Below are positions 45,501-54,005 of a DNA stretch of 64,000 nucleotides, piece after piece. Both the position numbers and the translations under genes were made by a program. This stretch comes from Limnohabitans sp. 2KL-17 (GTDB lineage: Bacteria; Pseudomonadota; Gammaproteobacteria; Burkholderiales; Burkholderiaceae_C), in the NCBI RefSeq assembly GCF_003063415.1, contig NZ_NESK01000015.1:1-64000 (forward strand). Direction: 5' to 3'. The notes under the pieces are model-generated. The model worked only from the letters and a program-made list of their open reading frames with translations, had not been told where the DNA came from and made no database searches. Each line of letters opens with the position of its first letter. Position 1 is the first letter of the stretch.

Positions 45501-48500
45501 CTTCGATCGAGCTTTCTGACAGTCACCTGTCTGAGAACATCGCTGTCGGCGATGGGGTATTGATCGGGCAGATCGTTCTTGTTGAAGATCCAGACCTGAC
45601 TCGCGACAACGTTTTGACATTGTCAGGCGCTGATGCGCAGAACTTTGAAATCCGAAACGGTGCGCTCTACTACATAGGCGCCAACCCAGACTATGAAGCC
45701 CTGAGCAGTTACAACCTCACCGTCACAAGCAGCGAGGGCTCTTTGGCGAAGAGTCAAACATTCACCGTTACTGTGACCAACGTCAGCGAAGGGGTTAAAT
45801 CAATTTCACTTTCGGCAAACAAAATGCGGGAAAACACAGCAGCAGTAGGAGATGGCATACGAATTGGACAGATATCCATTTTGGAAGAGAACCTCTCCAG
45901 CACAACTTTATCCCTATCGGGCCAGGATAGTAAGAGCTTTGAAATCCGTGAAGCGGTCTTGTACTACGTGGGCGCCGCCCTAGACTACGAAACCAAAAGC
46001 AGTTACAGCATCACCGTCAACTGCACCAATGGGATATTGAATACAAGCAAAATTTTTTCAATCGGCGTCACGAATACAAGCGAGGGAATCAATCAGGTCA
46101 GTCTGGAGATGAACACGCCCCTGAACTTGACGTTGTACGACTTTACTCAGGGCTCGCAAGCAGACAGCACGAACCAGAAAATAGTGATCAAAAAATTGCC
46201 GTCCAATGGCCTCTTGAAATTGGATGGGGTAAACGTCAGAGTGAATCAACCCATTGAATCCGCTGATCTGTCCAAACTTGTCTATACTCCGCTCGCCACA
46301 GGAATTGGGCGAGACATTGAACGCATAGGTTTCACGTTATCAGGCAGTGAGCGCAAAGCGCTTGATCTTGATGGCCTCAACGACTATGCGAACCTAGGTA
46401 GCTTGACCTTAGGATCTAGCTTTACGTTAGAAGCCTGGTACCAAGCCGATACCATCAAAACGAATGCACGAATATTTGACCTGGGAAACGACGCTGGAGC
46501 TGACAACATCATCCTTGCCCAAAACTATTTATACGTTAGTTCAGCATACCGCGAAGTATTGCGGATTCCAATTGCCTCCAATCATCTAAAAACAGCCGCA
46601 TGGACCCACGTGGCGGCAACCGTTGACTCCAACGGGTTGGCAACTGTTTACATAGATGGTCAAATAATTGCTGCTTCTGTACTGACAGGGTCGTTGCAAT
46701 CGTTAGAGCGAACAAAGAATTACATCGGTAAAAGCAACTGGTCGCAGGACCCCTATTTTGATGGACAAGTCGCTGGCATCCGGATATACAAAGATGCTCG
46801 AACTATGGCCGAGATCCAGGAGGACATGCGGGGAACTTTGGATGTAACGGATCCCAACTTGCTTGTTACCGAAGAATTTAACGGCGCCAGCAGCACAGTG
46901 ACTCTGGTCAATGGCCCCACCTACGTCGACCGCATCGAGCAACTGCGCTTAGAAATAACAGGAGGGAAAATCCTGTGGGGCGATGGCTCCGGAAATGGCA
47001 ATACCGGTTTGGAGGGGATCAAATTCGATGGCGGGGGTGACGGCGACCAACTTCATGGCACCTCGCTTAACGACATTATTTTCGGCGATGGATCTGGCGG
47101 TGGACAGATGTCTAATGGAAGTACTGCGGGCAAGGCAGGCGGAGGCGACGATCAGTTAGCGGGTGGTGCTGGCAATGATTTGCTTTTCGGTGACGGCTTC
47201 GCTGCCAGCGGCATGCACGGTGGGTACGGCGGCGGCGGTGGAGGCGAGACCGTCTGGTACGGAAGTGGTGGAAAAGGAGGGATAGGTGCCGGAAATGGCT
47301 ATTCCGGGGGTAAAGAGGGTGGCTCCTCGTGGCTCGGGGCGCTCAACCTGGGCACAGGGCTTCAGGCCCGGCGATTAGGATTGACAGAGGACAACTGGCG
47401 CGGAGGTGCAGGCGTTCGAAGCTCGAACCTGCACTCTGGCTCAGACACCGATGCAGTCACCGCAGACTTGAGCTATGGTGCGGCAGCAAATGTGGCAGCC
47501 TACGGGAACCGTAGCGTCTATGACAAGGTTCTTTGGGATCTGAGCCTGGGCACGAATGGCATGGGCTCCGGCAACAGCTCCTCAGACGCGGTCGGCACGG
47601 GCAACGGTGGACTCAACATTGATTTGCGTTTGTACAACCAAGCCACAGGCTCCGGTGCCGATGTCCTGCAAGGCGGACGGGGTAACGATTGGCTAATGGG
47701 TGGCGGTGGTGCGGATTCGTTTGTCTGGATCGGTGACGATATGGATGGCGGCAGCGACTACATCGTCGACTTCAATGCTCGGCAAGGTGATTTGCTCCGA
47801 TTCGATGCCTCTAAGTTTCGGGGGTATCGGGCAGGGGCCGACCTCCGTCAGTGGTTCAAATCAGAAACGGGCCTGACACAGGCATCTCCTTTTGATGCTG
47901 GCAAGGGTACCTATAGCCGCCTGACGGTGGATCTTTCGGGGCAGGCTGATTTTTCCCAGCCAGATCAAGTCATCTATCTGCGCGGGAATCCATTGGCACT
48001 GACTACACTGGCCGCATCTATTGACATCACAACGCAAGCACTGACTCAAAGACCTGTGGCGATGAACGCTCGCCTAAGCGAAGCGAGGTGGGCCTTCGAT
48101 CGCGGCGTCGTGGGCTCATTGGATGAACGGGATGTGATTGAGTTGGAATTTTCAGCGCCGGTGACTTTGAGCCAATCGAGTTTGCCCGTATCGATTTGGG
48201 GGATTGATGCTGTAGCAAAGTCTTTATACGTTGCCAAAGGTGCAAGTTCTACTTGGTCGATCACCCTTGGCAAAAACCATACGGTGACTGCCGGCTGCAT
48301 CCTGACCTTGATCTCTGTACAGGATGCAGTAGGGATCGAGGGCAATACGCAAATAGTATGGCCTGGCGCTGCGTCAACCGCATCCATCAAGCCTTTTGGT
48401 TCCAGCGCCCTGTATGAAGGCATTGAATTTTATGGAAAGGTCAACGCCAATACGAAATTGCTTCTGCAGTGGGGCACGGTCAGCGCCAACATCAGCTCTG

Positions 48501-51500
48501 ATGCCTCAGGTAATTGGCGCTACAGTTACTACGAAAACAACTCTCTCTTTGGACAAAAAGCGCCAGATGCCACTACCGATCAATCGGTATCCTTGTTCCA
48601 AGTTAACGGCGACGGAACGACCAACAAGCTGTGGGAACAAAATGCACGCATCGATTTGCGATCACCCGAGCTTTTAAAGCTGCAGCAGAGCCAAAGTTCT
48701 CACCTGGAATATCTGAGTCCCTCACAAAGCATTTTTCTGAACGCTCAATTCTCGGAGGATTTAGGCACAAGCCTGACCGCACAAGACCTCAGTACGTTTG
48801 GTGGCTTTCTCAGTCAGATCACGGGCACGGGGGTTAACCGAACACTGCTTTTTACCGCCGAGTCATCGCAAGTCTCTTATTTGGCGAGGCTTGGAACCTC
48901 GCTCGGGGGATTACGGGACAGTGCCACAAATGCTAACAAGAACGAAAGCTGGCTTTACATGCCGGTTATTGGCGAATCGGGACCAGTCATTTATCCCAGC
49001 AGCCGAGAAATCAATGTGCGTGCCGGGCGCACCGTCATGTTGGATCTGCGCGATCCGGCGCTCAATGTGGCGAATGGCCAGTGGCGGGTGATGGTGCAAG
49101 GCTTGGCACCTGAGCAATCGCTCAGCCACGGGCTGCGAGACGCCTTGACGGGTTTTTGGTCGGTCAATGCTGAGGACTGGGGTTTGCTGGCTGTTGCGAC
49201 ACCTCGGTCAACAGCAGGTGGTCATCGCGAGGTTCATCTGACCTATCAAAAACAATCCAATACAGGTTGGCTAGATGTGTCGAAAACCGCTGTATCCGTT
49301 AACGTCAGAACTTGGTATCAAGTCAAAGCAGATCAAAGCGTCGAGGATTTCAACAACTTCACCCACATTCAGGAAGCCTGGAACATGGGTTTAAACCGCG
49401 TTACGGGCCGGGGTGTCAAAGTTGAAGCTGAAGGTAGCCATGTGGTCCCCCAAAATGACGACTTCCAGAAAGGCAACGTCCTGTATGGCAGCGCCAGTGG
49501 GTCTGAACCCAATCACGGCACGGGGGTTGGTCAACGAATTGCTGGTGATTGGGACAGCAGTTTTGTCGGTACAGCTTATGGCGCCAGCGTGATATGGGGA
49601 CCCACCGACCAAGTCGATATTGACAACAACAGTTGGACTTTTAGTTATGGCAGCTTTGGCAGCTTTGGCGAACCCGAAAACATGAGTTCAATCACCAAAG
49701 GTCGTGGTGGCTTGGGACAGATTGTCGTTTTTTCAGGCGGCAATGGGGGCCCAACGACCAACGATAGTTTGCTCACAGGTAAAAAAGAGCCGGCCTACAT
49801 GGCGATTGCATCCTTAGATAACGCCAATGGTCAGATCACGGGTTTTAGCAACAGCGGGGATGCCTTGCATGGAGCTGTGCCCGGCTGGGGTGGCACCAGC
49901 CATGCCGCACCCCACTTGGCCGGAATTGTGGCATTGATGCTGGAAATCAACCCCGGCTTGGGGTTTAGGGATGTGCAGGCCATCTTGGCTTACGGGGCTA
50001 CTTACTTGAAAGATGGACAAACCCCAGACAAGTCCGGTTTTTACCTCAACCAGGGCCGTACCCTCAATGGCGTGGGCATGCACTTTTCGCGCTCAGCAGG
50101 GTTCGGCGTCATGGACGCCTACAACGCCACCCGCCTTGCCAAAGATTGGTTACGCGGCTATCAAGCCGAGACGGTGGTCGACTGGACGCTCAAAGGCTCG
50201 CAAGACAAAAATACCTACACCGTTTCGTCTGATGGTAAAACTGTTACCCAGATTTCATTGACGAGTGATCAAATCGTACGCCTGCAATCAGTAGTGGTTA
50301 AAGCCACCTACACGGACCCGGCTTTCAACACAATGGTGTTTAAGCTGATTTCCCCATCAGGAACCGTCAGCCATATCATGACAGGCAACACCAACGAAGG
50401 CGGCAGCAGGCAAAATGAAATCATCAGCGCAGTCAGCAAGCGGTTCTGGGGAGAAGAGTCGCAGGGCACTTGGACCATCGAATACTCACATGCTGGGACC
50501 ACCTCGGCAAACGCAACCGTCAAAGATATTCAGTTGATTTTTTACGGCGAAAAGGGCGAGGTCAGCCAGCGACACATTTACACCGATGAACGCCGCCAGA
50601 CTTGGCAGACCTTGGCCACTCAAAATGACAAGCAAAAAATGCTCTGGCTGGACGACCGAGATGGCGGTCATGATGTCATCATGGGCTCGGCGCTCACGCA
50701 TGCGCTGAAGGTTTGCTTGGGCTACAGCGGCTGGCTCAGTTATGACGGCATGCGCTCATTGTTTACGGCAGGAACACGGGTTGAAAACGCATTTGGGGGC
50801 GACGGCAACGACTGGCTCAGCGGATTACCCGACGGCACCAGTCTGCTACTTGGCAACCAGGGCAGCGATGTGTTGATCGGCTTCGGGCAGGACTCGCAGC
50901 TTGAAGGTGGCGATGACGCAGACTGGCTTTGGGTGGGCGGCAATACCCAAGCGAAGGGCGCTGACGGCTCGGACTATTTCATGGTGTACGGTGGCAAAAC
51001 AATTTTCAAAACCAGCGCCAGCATTGCAGCGCAGTTGCCTGACTTCGATCCGAACAAAGACATGCTGCTCACTTACGACAAGACTGGCGTCTTTGAAGTC
51101 GCTAGATTTGATTTGCAGGGTCAGGTCAGTGCGTGGGAAGTTGTCAAGGACGCATCGTTCATTGAGCAACTGAATACCCAATGGCAAAGCTCTGTGCGCC
51201 CCAATCCACTTGGTATTACCGTCTCATTAAGCAGCATTGCCCTGGACTTTGGAATGAAAATCGTTCACGAAGCGTCAAATTACACCGACTGGACACTCGG
51301 CGGACGCAGCCCAGAGACGGCCATATTAGCCGGGTCCGTCTTAACTCTGGGCTACAACACCGCTTTTTCAGGCCTGCAGGTCATGGACTTGTCTAAAGCT
51401 GAGATCTACAGCCCCTTGGGTTTGAAGATGACCTATAAATCACTGTATTTTGGCAATGACCAAGCCAATGCTTTGAATGCATCGACCGAGTCCGCCGCCG

Positions 51501-51922
51501 TGATTGTTTACGGCGCTGGAGGTGCCGATGAGCTAACAGGCGGAGGAGGTGCCGACCTGCTCATCGGTTCGACTGACAGCACCCACTCCATGAGGGGAGG
51601 GGCGAGCAGCGATGTGTTCCGGATAGAAGGGCTGTTGAGCAAAGGGGGGGCAAGTCGCATCCTCGACTTCAGCTTGCAGGAAGGCGACGCGTTGGATCTG
51701 AATCAATTACTCAGTTCGACCGACTCGCGTATTTCATACCTGGATATCGTCAAACTCAGTCAAGACGGAAACAATCTGTTGTTGAATTTTGACCTCGATG
51801 GTCAGGGCCCAAACGCTGCATTGGGCTTCACCGTAGAGCTCAATGGTTTCTTCGTCAACAACTCCCTTCCTGACTTCGCCTTATCCAAGCTCTGTTCGCC
51901 AAATATGACCTGGATCATCTGA
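42554..51922 (+). CDS. Giant RTX/cadherin/LamG/S8-peptidase-like secreted protein
   Basis: A 3122-residue protein with no Sec signal peptide, likely exported by a type I system. In order: six helical-looking repeats (1-430); a carboxypeptidase-regulatory-like segment (about 435-540); cadherin-like repeats (about 670-1175); a LamG/concanavalin-like domain (about 1270-1430); RTX GGxGxD repeats (about 1490-1555 and 1700-1740); an Ig-like region (about 1840-1935). Then a subtilisin/kexin-like S8 domain (about 2270-2500) and a P-domain (about 2535-2680). More RTX repeats (about 2740-2815) and a C-terminal RTX secretion region follow. H2321, N2397 and S2449 are present, but the usual Asp region is VKVEAEGSHV with no Asp. 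GC drops in the middle. IS remnants flank the gene. No T1SS genes are in the window. Confidence 0.85.
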   Translation: MAITPAAALKQIQDYATNNSGAAPTLSTYTDAGIKDASGKLLVTSLNLAAINSALASTSVTAAQLNNTAAIALLVASYNTILNWANGTLSDSGTRPQAADYTKIGVSLGKAASGNTLNLLNAVVGGKTRSGVDSIGELQTLVNATNTLQAVVAGTTPVSALTVANLQSLGLSGITTKNLPAVLSALAAQADDGSATDSLTELQILVTAAGKAQLVIEAYANNNGNYLALYRAPTARDYASVGLTNLSETQVTALNSALKTATVVGASSDNPAELLAMKGILDNLQAMAGNAISANALTKTALATIGVVVEDVKYKVNSTEVTSNIATLVSQAIKAQPGSTPPTVQEVDRLVSTYEGVMQLVATGNSSKSNLTLKNLMDFGLVPTQVTDTLQTVLATITNGGNGVPGIKYLEFTTAAELKAAILATFGSVATVQGRIVAGPLTGNPGGDLVVHAYDAAGKLVGSATVTDYGSYSLTLVNQTSVVLKVHDKDASDSDVPQYMDAATGRLKTMPVLMTVLTLGQGATMTAHITPLTDIAARRAGVTDALPKAPVATAIAKSNSEVAALFLNGADLLSTTPVTTIDAHGAAKADVNLYDVALHTLSKMEETSGQKTAHLTQALAEGITVINGTPRLSAELAASAQDSLSTLKSSNKVPSNLANILSQLVDGNDAPTAVTLTNTITSLAENTNTASSTKVADIRVTDDPMGTNDITLTGFDEGHFEVVGTVLYLKAGVKLDYENKASYAVTVNVVDRTVSGSTAVGIIYTLRLTDENEAPVISSFDTATVAENADISTTVYTASAKDVDADQTLTYSLSGTDADKLVINANNGTVTLKNSANFEVTPSYSFTVIATDSGTGNLTAKQTLILSVTDLNDNAPVFKSGASGTVAENATTTQAIYTASTTDADGTAANKSVVYSLKALTGDVALLNIDSTTGAVTLKASANYEAKASYSFTVVATNTGVSGTLTAESAVNVAVIDVAELPSSIELSDSHLSENIAVGDGVLIGQIVLVEDPDLTRDNVLTLSGADAQNFEIRNGALYYIGANPDYEALSSYNLTVTSSEGSLAKSQTFTVTVTNVSEGVKSISLSANKMRENTAAVGDGIRIGQISILEENLSSTTLSLSGQDSKSFEIREAVLYYVGAALDYETKSSYSITVNCTNGILNTSKIFSIGVTNTSEGINQVSLEMNTPLNLTLYDFTQGSQADSTNQKIVIKKLPSNGLLKLDGVNVRVNQPIESADLSKLVYTPLATGIGRDIERIGFTLSGSERKALDLDGLNDYANLGSLTLGSSFTLEAWYQADTIKTNARIFDLGNDAGADNIILAQNYLYVSSAYREVLRIPIASNHLKTAAWTHVAATVDSNGLATVYIDGQIIAASVLTGSLQSLERTKNYIGKSNWSQDPYFDGQVAGIRIYKDARTMAEIQEDMRGTLDVTDPNLLVTEEFNGASSTVTLVNGPTYVDRIEQLRLEITGGKILWGDGSGNGNTGLEGIKFDGGGDGDQLHGTSLNDIIFGDGSGGGQMSNGSTAGKAGGGDDQLAGGAGNDLLFGDGFAASGMHGGYGGGGGGETVWYGSGGKGGIGAGNGYSGGKEGGSSWLGALNLGTGLQARRLGLTEDNWRGGAGVRSSNLHSGSDTDAVTADLSYGAAANVAAYGNRSVYDKVLWDLSLGTNGMGSGNSSSDAVGTGNGGLNIDLRLYNQATGSGADVLQGGRGNDWLMGGGGADSFVWIGDDMDGGSDYIVDFNARQGDLLRFDASKFRGYRAGADLRQWFKSETGLTQASPFDAGKGTYSRLTVDLSGQADFSQPDQVIYLRGNPLALTTLAASIDITTQALTQRPVAMNARLSEARWAFDRGVVGSLDERDVIELEFSAPVTLSQSSLPVSIWGIDAVAKSLYVAKGASSTWSITLGKNHTVTAGCILTLISVQDAVGIEGNTQIVWPGAASTASIKPFGSSALYEGIEFYGKVNANTKLLLQWGTVSANISSDASGNWRYSYYENNSLFGQKAPDATTDQSVSLFQVNGDGTTNKLWEQNARIDLRSPELLKLQQSQSSHLEYLSPSQSIFLNAQFSEDLGTSLTAQDLSTFGGFLSQITGTGVNRTLLFTAESSQVSYLARLGTSLGGLRDSATNANKNESWLYMPVIGESGPVIYPSSREINVRAGRTVMLDLRDPALNVANGQWRVMVQGLAPEQSLSHGLRDALTGFWSVNAEDWGLLAVATPRSTAGGHREVHLTYQKQSNTGWLDVSKTAVSVNVRTWYQVKADQSVEDFNNFTHIQEAWNMGLNRVTGRGVKVEAEGSHVVPQNDDFQKGNVLYGSASGSEPNHGTGVGQRIAGDWDSSFVGTAYGASVIWGPTDQVDIDNNSWTFSYGSFGSFGEPENMSSITKGRGGLGQIVVFSGGNGGPTTNDSLLTGKKEPAYMAIASLDNANGQITGFSNSGDALHGAVPGWGGTSHAAPHLAGIVALMLEINPGLGFRDVQAILAYGATYLKDGQTPDKSGFYLNQGRTLNGVGMHFSRSAGFGVMDAYNATRLAKDWLRGYQAETVVDWTLKGSQDKNTYTVSSDGKTVTQISLTSDQIVRLQSVVVKATYTDPAFNTMVFKLISPSGTVSHIMTGNTNEGGSRQNEIISAVSKRFWGEESQGTWTIEYSHAGTTSANATVKDIQLIFYGEKGEVSQRHIYTDERRQTWQTLATQNDKQKMLWLDDRDGGHDVIMGSALTHALKVCLGYSGWLSYDGMRSLFTAGTRVENAFGGDGNDWLSGLPDGTSLLLGNQGSDVLIGFGQDSQLEGGDDADWLWVGGNTQAKGADGSDYFMVYGGKTIFKTSASIAAQLPDFDPNKDMLLTYDKTGVFEVARFDLQGQVSAWEVVKDASFIEQLNTQWQSSVRPNPLGITVSLSSIALDFGMKIVHEASNYTDWTLGGRSPETAILAGSVLTLGYNTAFSGLQVMDLSKAEIYSPLGLKMTYKSLYFGNDQANALNASTESAAVIVYGAGGADELTGGGGADLLIGSTDSTHSMRGGASSDVFRIEGLLSKGGASRILDFSLQEGDALDLNQLLSSTDSRISYLDIVKLSQDGNNLLLNFDLDGQGPNAALGFTVELNGFFVNNSLPDFALSKLCSPNMTWII
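42600..43840 (+). repeat. Six-unit protein repeat array at N-terminus of giant gene
   Basis: Units of about 60-75 residues share a pattern: a YxxxG(V/L) or LxxLG(L/V) opener, then NLxAVLSAL or LNSAL, then (E/D)LQxLV followed by a helical A/N-rich segment. Examples start at DYTKIGVSLGK, NLQSLGLSGITTKNL and DYASVGLTNLSETQV. Units are diverged at the DNA level, so this is an old duplication. Similar repeats occur in large Burkholderiales adhesins. Confidence 0.65.
44560..46085 (+). repeat. Cadherin-like repeats in giant protein
   Basis: About five repeats of 85-105 residues carry the VAEN(A/T) opener, a Y(T/S) or DVDADQTLTYSLSGTDA block and the DYE(N/A/T)xxSYxxTV core typical of bacterial cadherin and cadherin-like domains. 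The last two have (G)DGVLIGQI and GDGIRIGQI openers and lower GC. Confidence 0.75.
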
Positions 51923-51944
51923 AAGGCAAGATCTGCCCGCCTAG

Positions 51945-52150
51945 GTGCATGGGTGATTTTTCGATATCACCTCTGCCCAAGGCTGGCTGGTTCTGGCCAT
52001 AGTGATTGACCTGTTCAGTCTTTAGATGATGGGCTGGTCATTGCGCGAGGAAATGACTCGCGATACCGTTATCAATACACTTCACATGACATGGTTCAAT
52101 CTGTATCCGGGCAAGCAGTCTGGCCGGAATTTGGGGTCCACTTCAGCCCT
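51945..52150 (+). pseudogene. IS3-family orfB transposase remnant
   Basis: The plus strand gives GWLVLAIVIDLFS, then (after stop) MMGWSLREEMTRDTVINTLHM and PGKQSG, matching the DDE-type OrfB segment QGWLYLAVVIDLFSRxxVGWSxREDMTRDxVIDALRMA. In-frame stops and loss of the Ser-Asp-Arg-Gly region show it is dead. It is the counterpart of the orfA remnant on the other side of the giant gene. Confidence 0.8.
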
Positions 52151-52246
52151 CTGCAAAAGCGGAATGTTAAGTTTCAACTGCTCCAGCCAGAATCGTCGCC
52201 CTCGTTACGCACTCCTACAATCTAATTCTAAAAATAGGAATACCCG
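52151..52246. other. Short tail between orfB remnant and UPF0149 gene
   Basis: No gene is seen. The end of this stretch is AT-rich (AATCTAATTCTAAAAATAGG) and probably includes the promoter of the downstream UPF0149 gene. Confidence 0.4.
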
Positions 52247-53023
52247 ATGAACACCAACCCTGGCCTGGAAGCCGAAGACTTTGACACCCTGGACAACATC
52301 CTGGACGACCTGCGTGAGCGCTTTGAAGAAACACCTCAATGGGAATTCTGCGAAGGCTTTATGGCCGCGATGGTCTGTAGCCGCCGCGCCATCCCTGAGC
52401 ATGAATGGGTGCCGATGCTGCTGGGCATTGACCCGGACGATGCCGATGGCGGCAGCTTTGCCGATGACGACCAGCGCCAGAAGTTCATGGCCTTGTGGCA
52501 GCGCCGTTTTGACGAAATCAAATTATCTCTGGACACGCCAGTGGAAGCGCTCGACGACGACAAGGCCTATGCCCCCGAAGTGATGGATGTGCGCGGCGCC
52601 ATCGCCTCATTGCCCCCCGAAGAACGTGAAGAAATCGACGACAGCGAGATCCCCTCTTTTGCCCAAGTCTGGGCACTGGGCTTCATGTTTGCGGTAGAAA
52701 ATTGGCCCGACGAATGGGCCCACCCCAAAGACAAGGAAGCCGCCAAATGGTACGACTTGTCGCTGGAAGCCGTGGTGGCCCTGACCGAAGACGACACCCA
52801 TGCGCCCACCATGTCGGCCCTGTCGGAGGACGGCCCGCCCAGCGTGAGCGAAGAACGCCTGAACGCCTATGGCGAAGCCCTGTGGGCGGTGTATGACCTG
52901 CGCGAGATCTGGCGCAACATCGGCCCCCGCGTGGCACAAGTGATCAAAGCGGCCACGCCAGGGCGCAACGATGCATGTTCGTGTGGCAGCGGCAAGAAAT
53001 ACAAGAAGTGTTGCGGGGCCTAA
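52247..53023 (+). CDS. UPF0149-family protein with SEC-C zinc motif
   Basis: The 258-residue acidic protein has a YgfB/YecA-like UPF0149 domain (about 10-230, with FCEGFMAAMVCSRRAIPEHEWVP). A C-terminal SEC-C zinc-binding motif is also present (GRNDACSCGSGKKYKKCCG). Proteins with this combination are widespread in betaproteobacteria and of unknown function; SEC-C domains often bind ribosome or protein partners. The stop is 10 bases from the end of the convergent haloacetate-dehalogenase-like gene. Confidence 0.88.
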   Translation: MNTNPGLEAEDFDTLDNILDDLRERFEETPQWEFCEGFMAAMVCSRRAIPEHEWVPMLLGIDPDDADGGSFADDDQRQKFMALWQRRFDEIKLSLDTPVEALDDDKAYAPEVMDVRGAIASLPPEEREEIDDSEIPSFAQVWALGFMFAVENWPDEWAHPKDKEAAKWYDLSLEAVVALTEDDTHAPTMSALSEDGPPSVSEERLNAYGEALWAVYDLREIWRNIGPRVAQVIKAATPGRNDACSCGSGKKYKKCCGA

Positions 53024-53033
53024 GCCCAAGTCG

Positions 53034-54005
53034 TCAAGCCATCCACTGCGCCAATGCTTCGCTGGTGGCTTCGGGCAGTTCTTCGGGAATGAAGTGCCCT
53101 GATGGCATGACCTGCCCGCTGACACGCCCTGCACATTGAGCTTGCCATAGTTCGACCGGCTTTAACATGCGATTGACCACGCCCCGATCCCCCCACAAGA
53201 CCAAGGTGTCGCAAGCGATTTTGTCGCCACGCTCACGCCCTTCAAGGTCGTGCTGCAGGTCAATGCCTGCGCTGGCGCGATAGTCTTCAGCCGCGCTGTG
53301 GATGGCGGCTGACCAGCCTTTGTCGTTCAAGGTCGGGTTGCAAAACGCACGCTCATATTCGGCCAGCGCTTCGGTCTCGATGTAGTCCAGGCCTTGGCTG
53401 CCCCAGCCGCCGAGCTTGGCGTGCAAGTAGGCTTTGGGGTTGCCTCCGATCATGAACTCGGGCAGCGGTGCGGGCTGCGTGAGGTGGAACCAGTGGTAAT
53501 AAGCCTGCGCAAAAGCGAAGTACGGATCGGCCACTGGGCCAGAGGCCTCGGGTGTTTTGCCCCAATGGCCGCTGTACATGTCGAAGGTGGGCGCGATGTC
53601 GATCACGCACAGTTTTTTGACACGCGAAGCATGGTCCAACGCCAGCCGATGCGCCACCCGGCCGCCTCGGTCGTGACCACACAAAAAGAAGTTGCTCACA
53701 CCCAAGGCGTCCAGCAGGCTTGCGACTTCCTGGGCCATGGCGCGCTTGCTGTAATGCAGATGCTGGGCATCCCCCACGGCATGCGATGAGTCACCGTAGC
53801 CGCGCAGGTCGGGCAGGACCAACCTGTAGCGGCCGCGCAGACTTTGCGCCACGCGATGCCACATGACATGGGTTTGCGGAAAGCCGTGCAACAAGACCAG
53901 CACCGGCAAATGCGCTTGTTCGTCCCAATCGGCCGAACGCCGAAAGCTAACGGGCAGGCCCGCCACCGTGAGCACTTGCCTCTCAAAACCTTCAAACCAT
54001 GCCAT
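53034..54005 (-). CDS. Alpha/beta hydrolase, haloacetate (fluoroacetate) dehalogenase-like
   Basis: The 323-residue product matches fluoroacetate/haloacetate dehalogenases (DehH1). The nucleophile elbow GHDRGGRVAHR carries Asp112 rather than Ser, with the halide/carboxylate-binding Arg113 and Arg116. Asp136 (DIAPT) and His304 (SGHFIPEE) complete the triad. His171 and Trp172 (YYHWF) fill the halide pocket. All known signature residues are present, so C-F or C-Cl cleavage of haloacetates is plausible. It overlaps the TctC gene stop (TGATG) and ends the six-gene minus-strand operon. Confidence 0.88.
   Translation of the reverse strand: MAWFEGFERQVLTVAGLPVSFRRSADWDEQAHLPVLVLLHGFPQTHVMWHRVAQSLRGRYRLVLPDLRGYGDSSHAVGDAQHLHYSKRAMAQEVASLLDALGVSNFFLCGHDRGGRVAHRLALDHASRVKKLCVIDIAPTFDMYSGHWGKTPEASGPVADPYFAFAQAYYHWFHLTQPAPLPEFMIGGNPKAYLHAKLGGWGSQGLDYIETEALAEYERAFCNPTLNDKGWSAAIHSAAEDYRASAGIDLQHDLEGRERGDKIACDTLVLWGDRGVVNRMLKPVELWQAQCAGRVSGQVMPSGHFIPEELPEATSEALAQWMA

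Noticed and set aside
47030-47340. Possible simple-repeat or CRISPR-like array in the glycine-rich part of the giant gene
   Set aside because: The repeats are RTX-type and glycine-rich coding sequence; units differ in length and are in frame.
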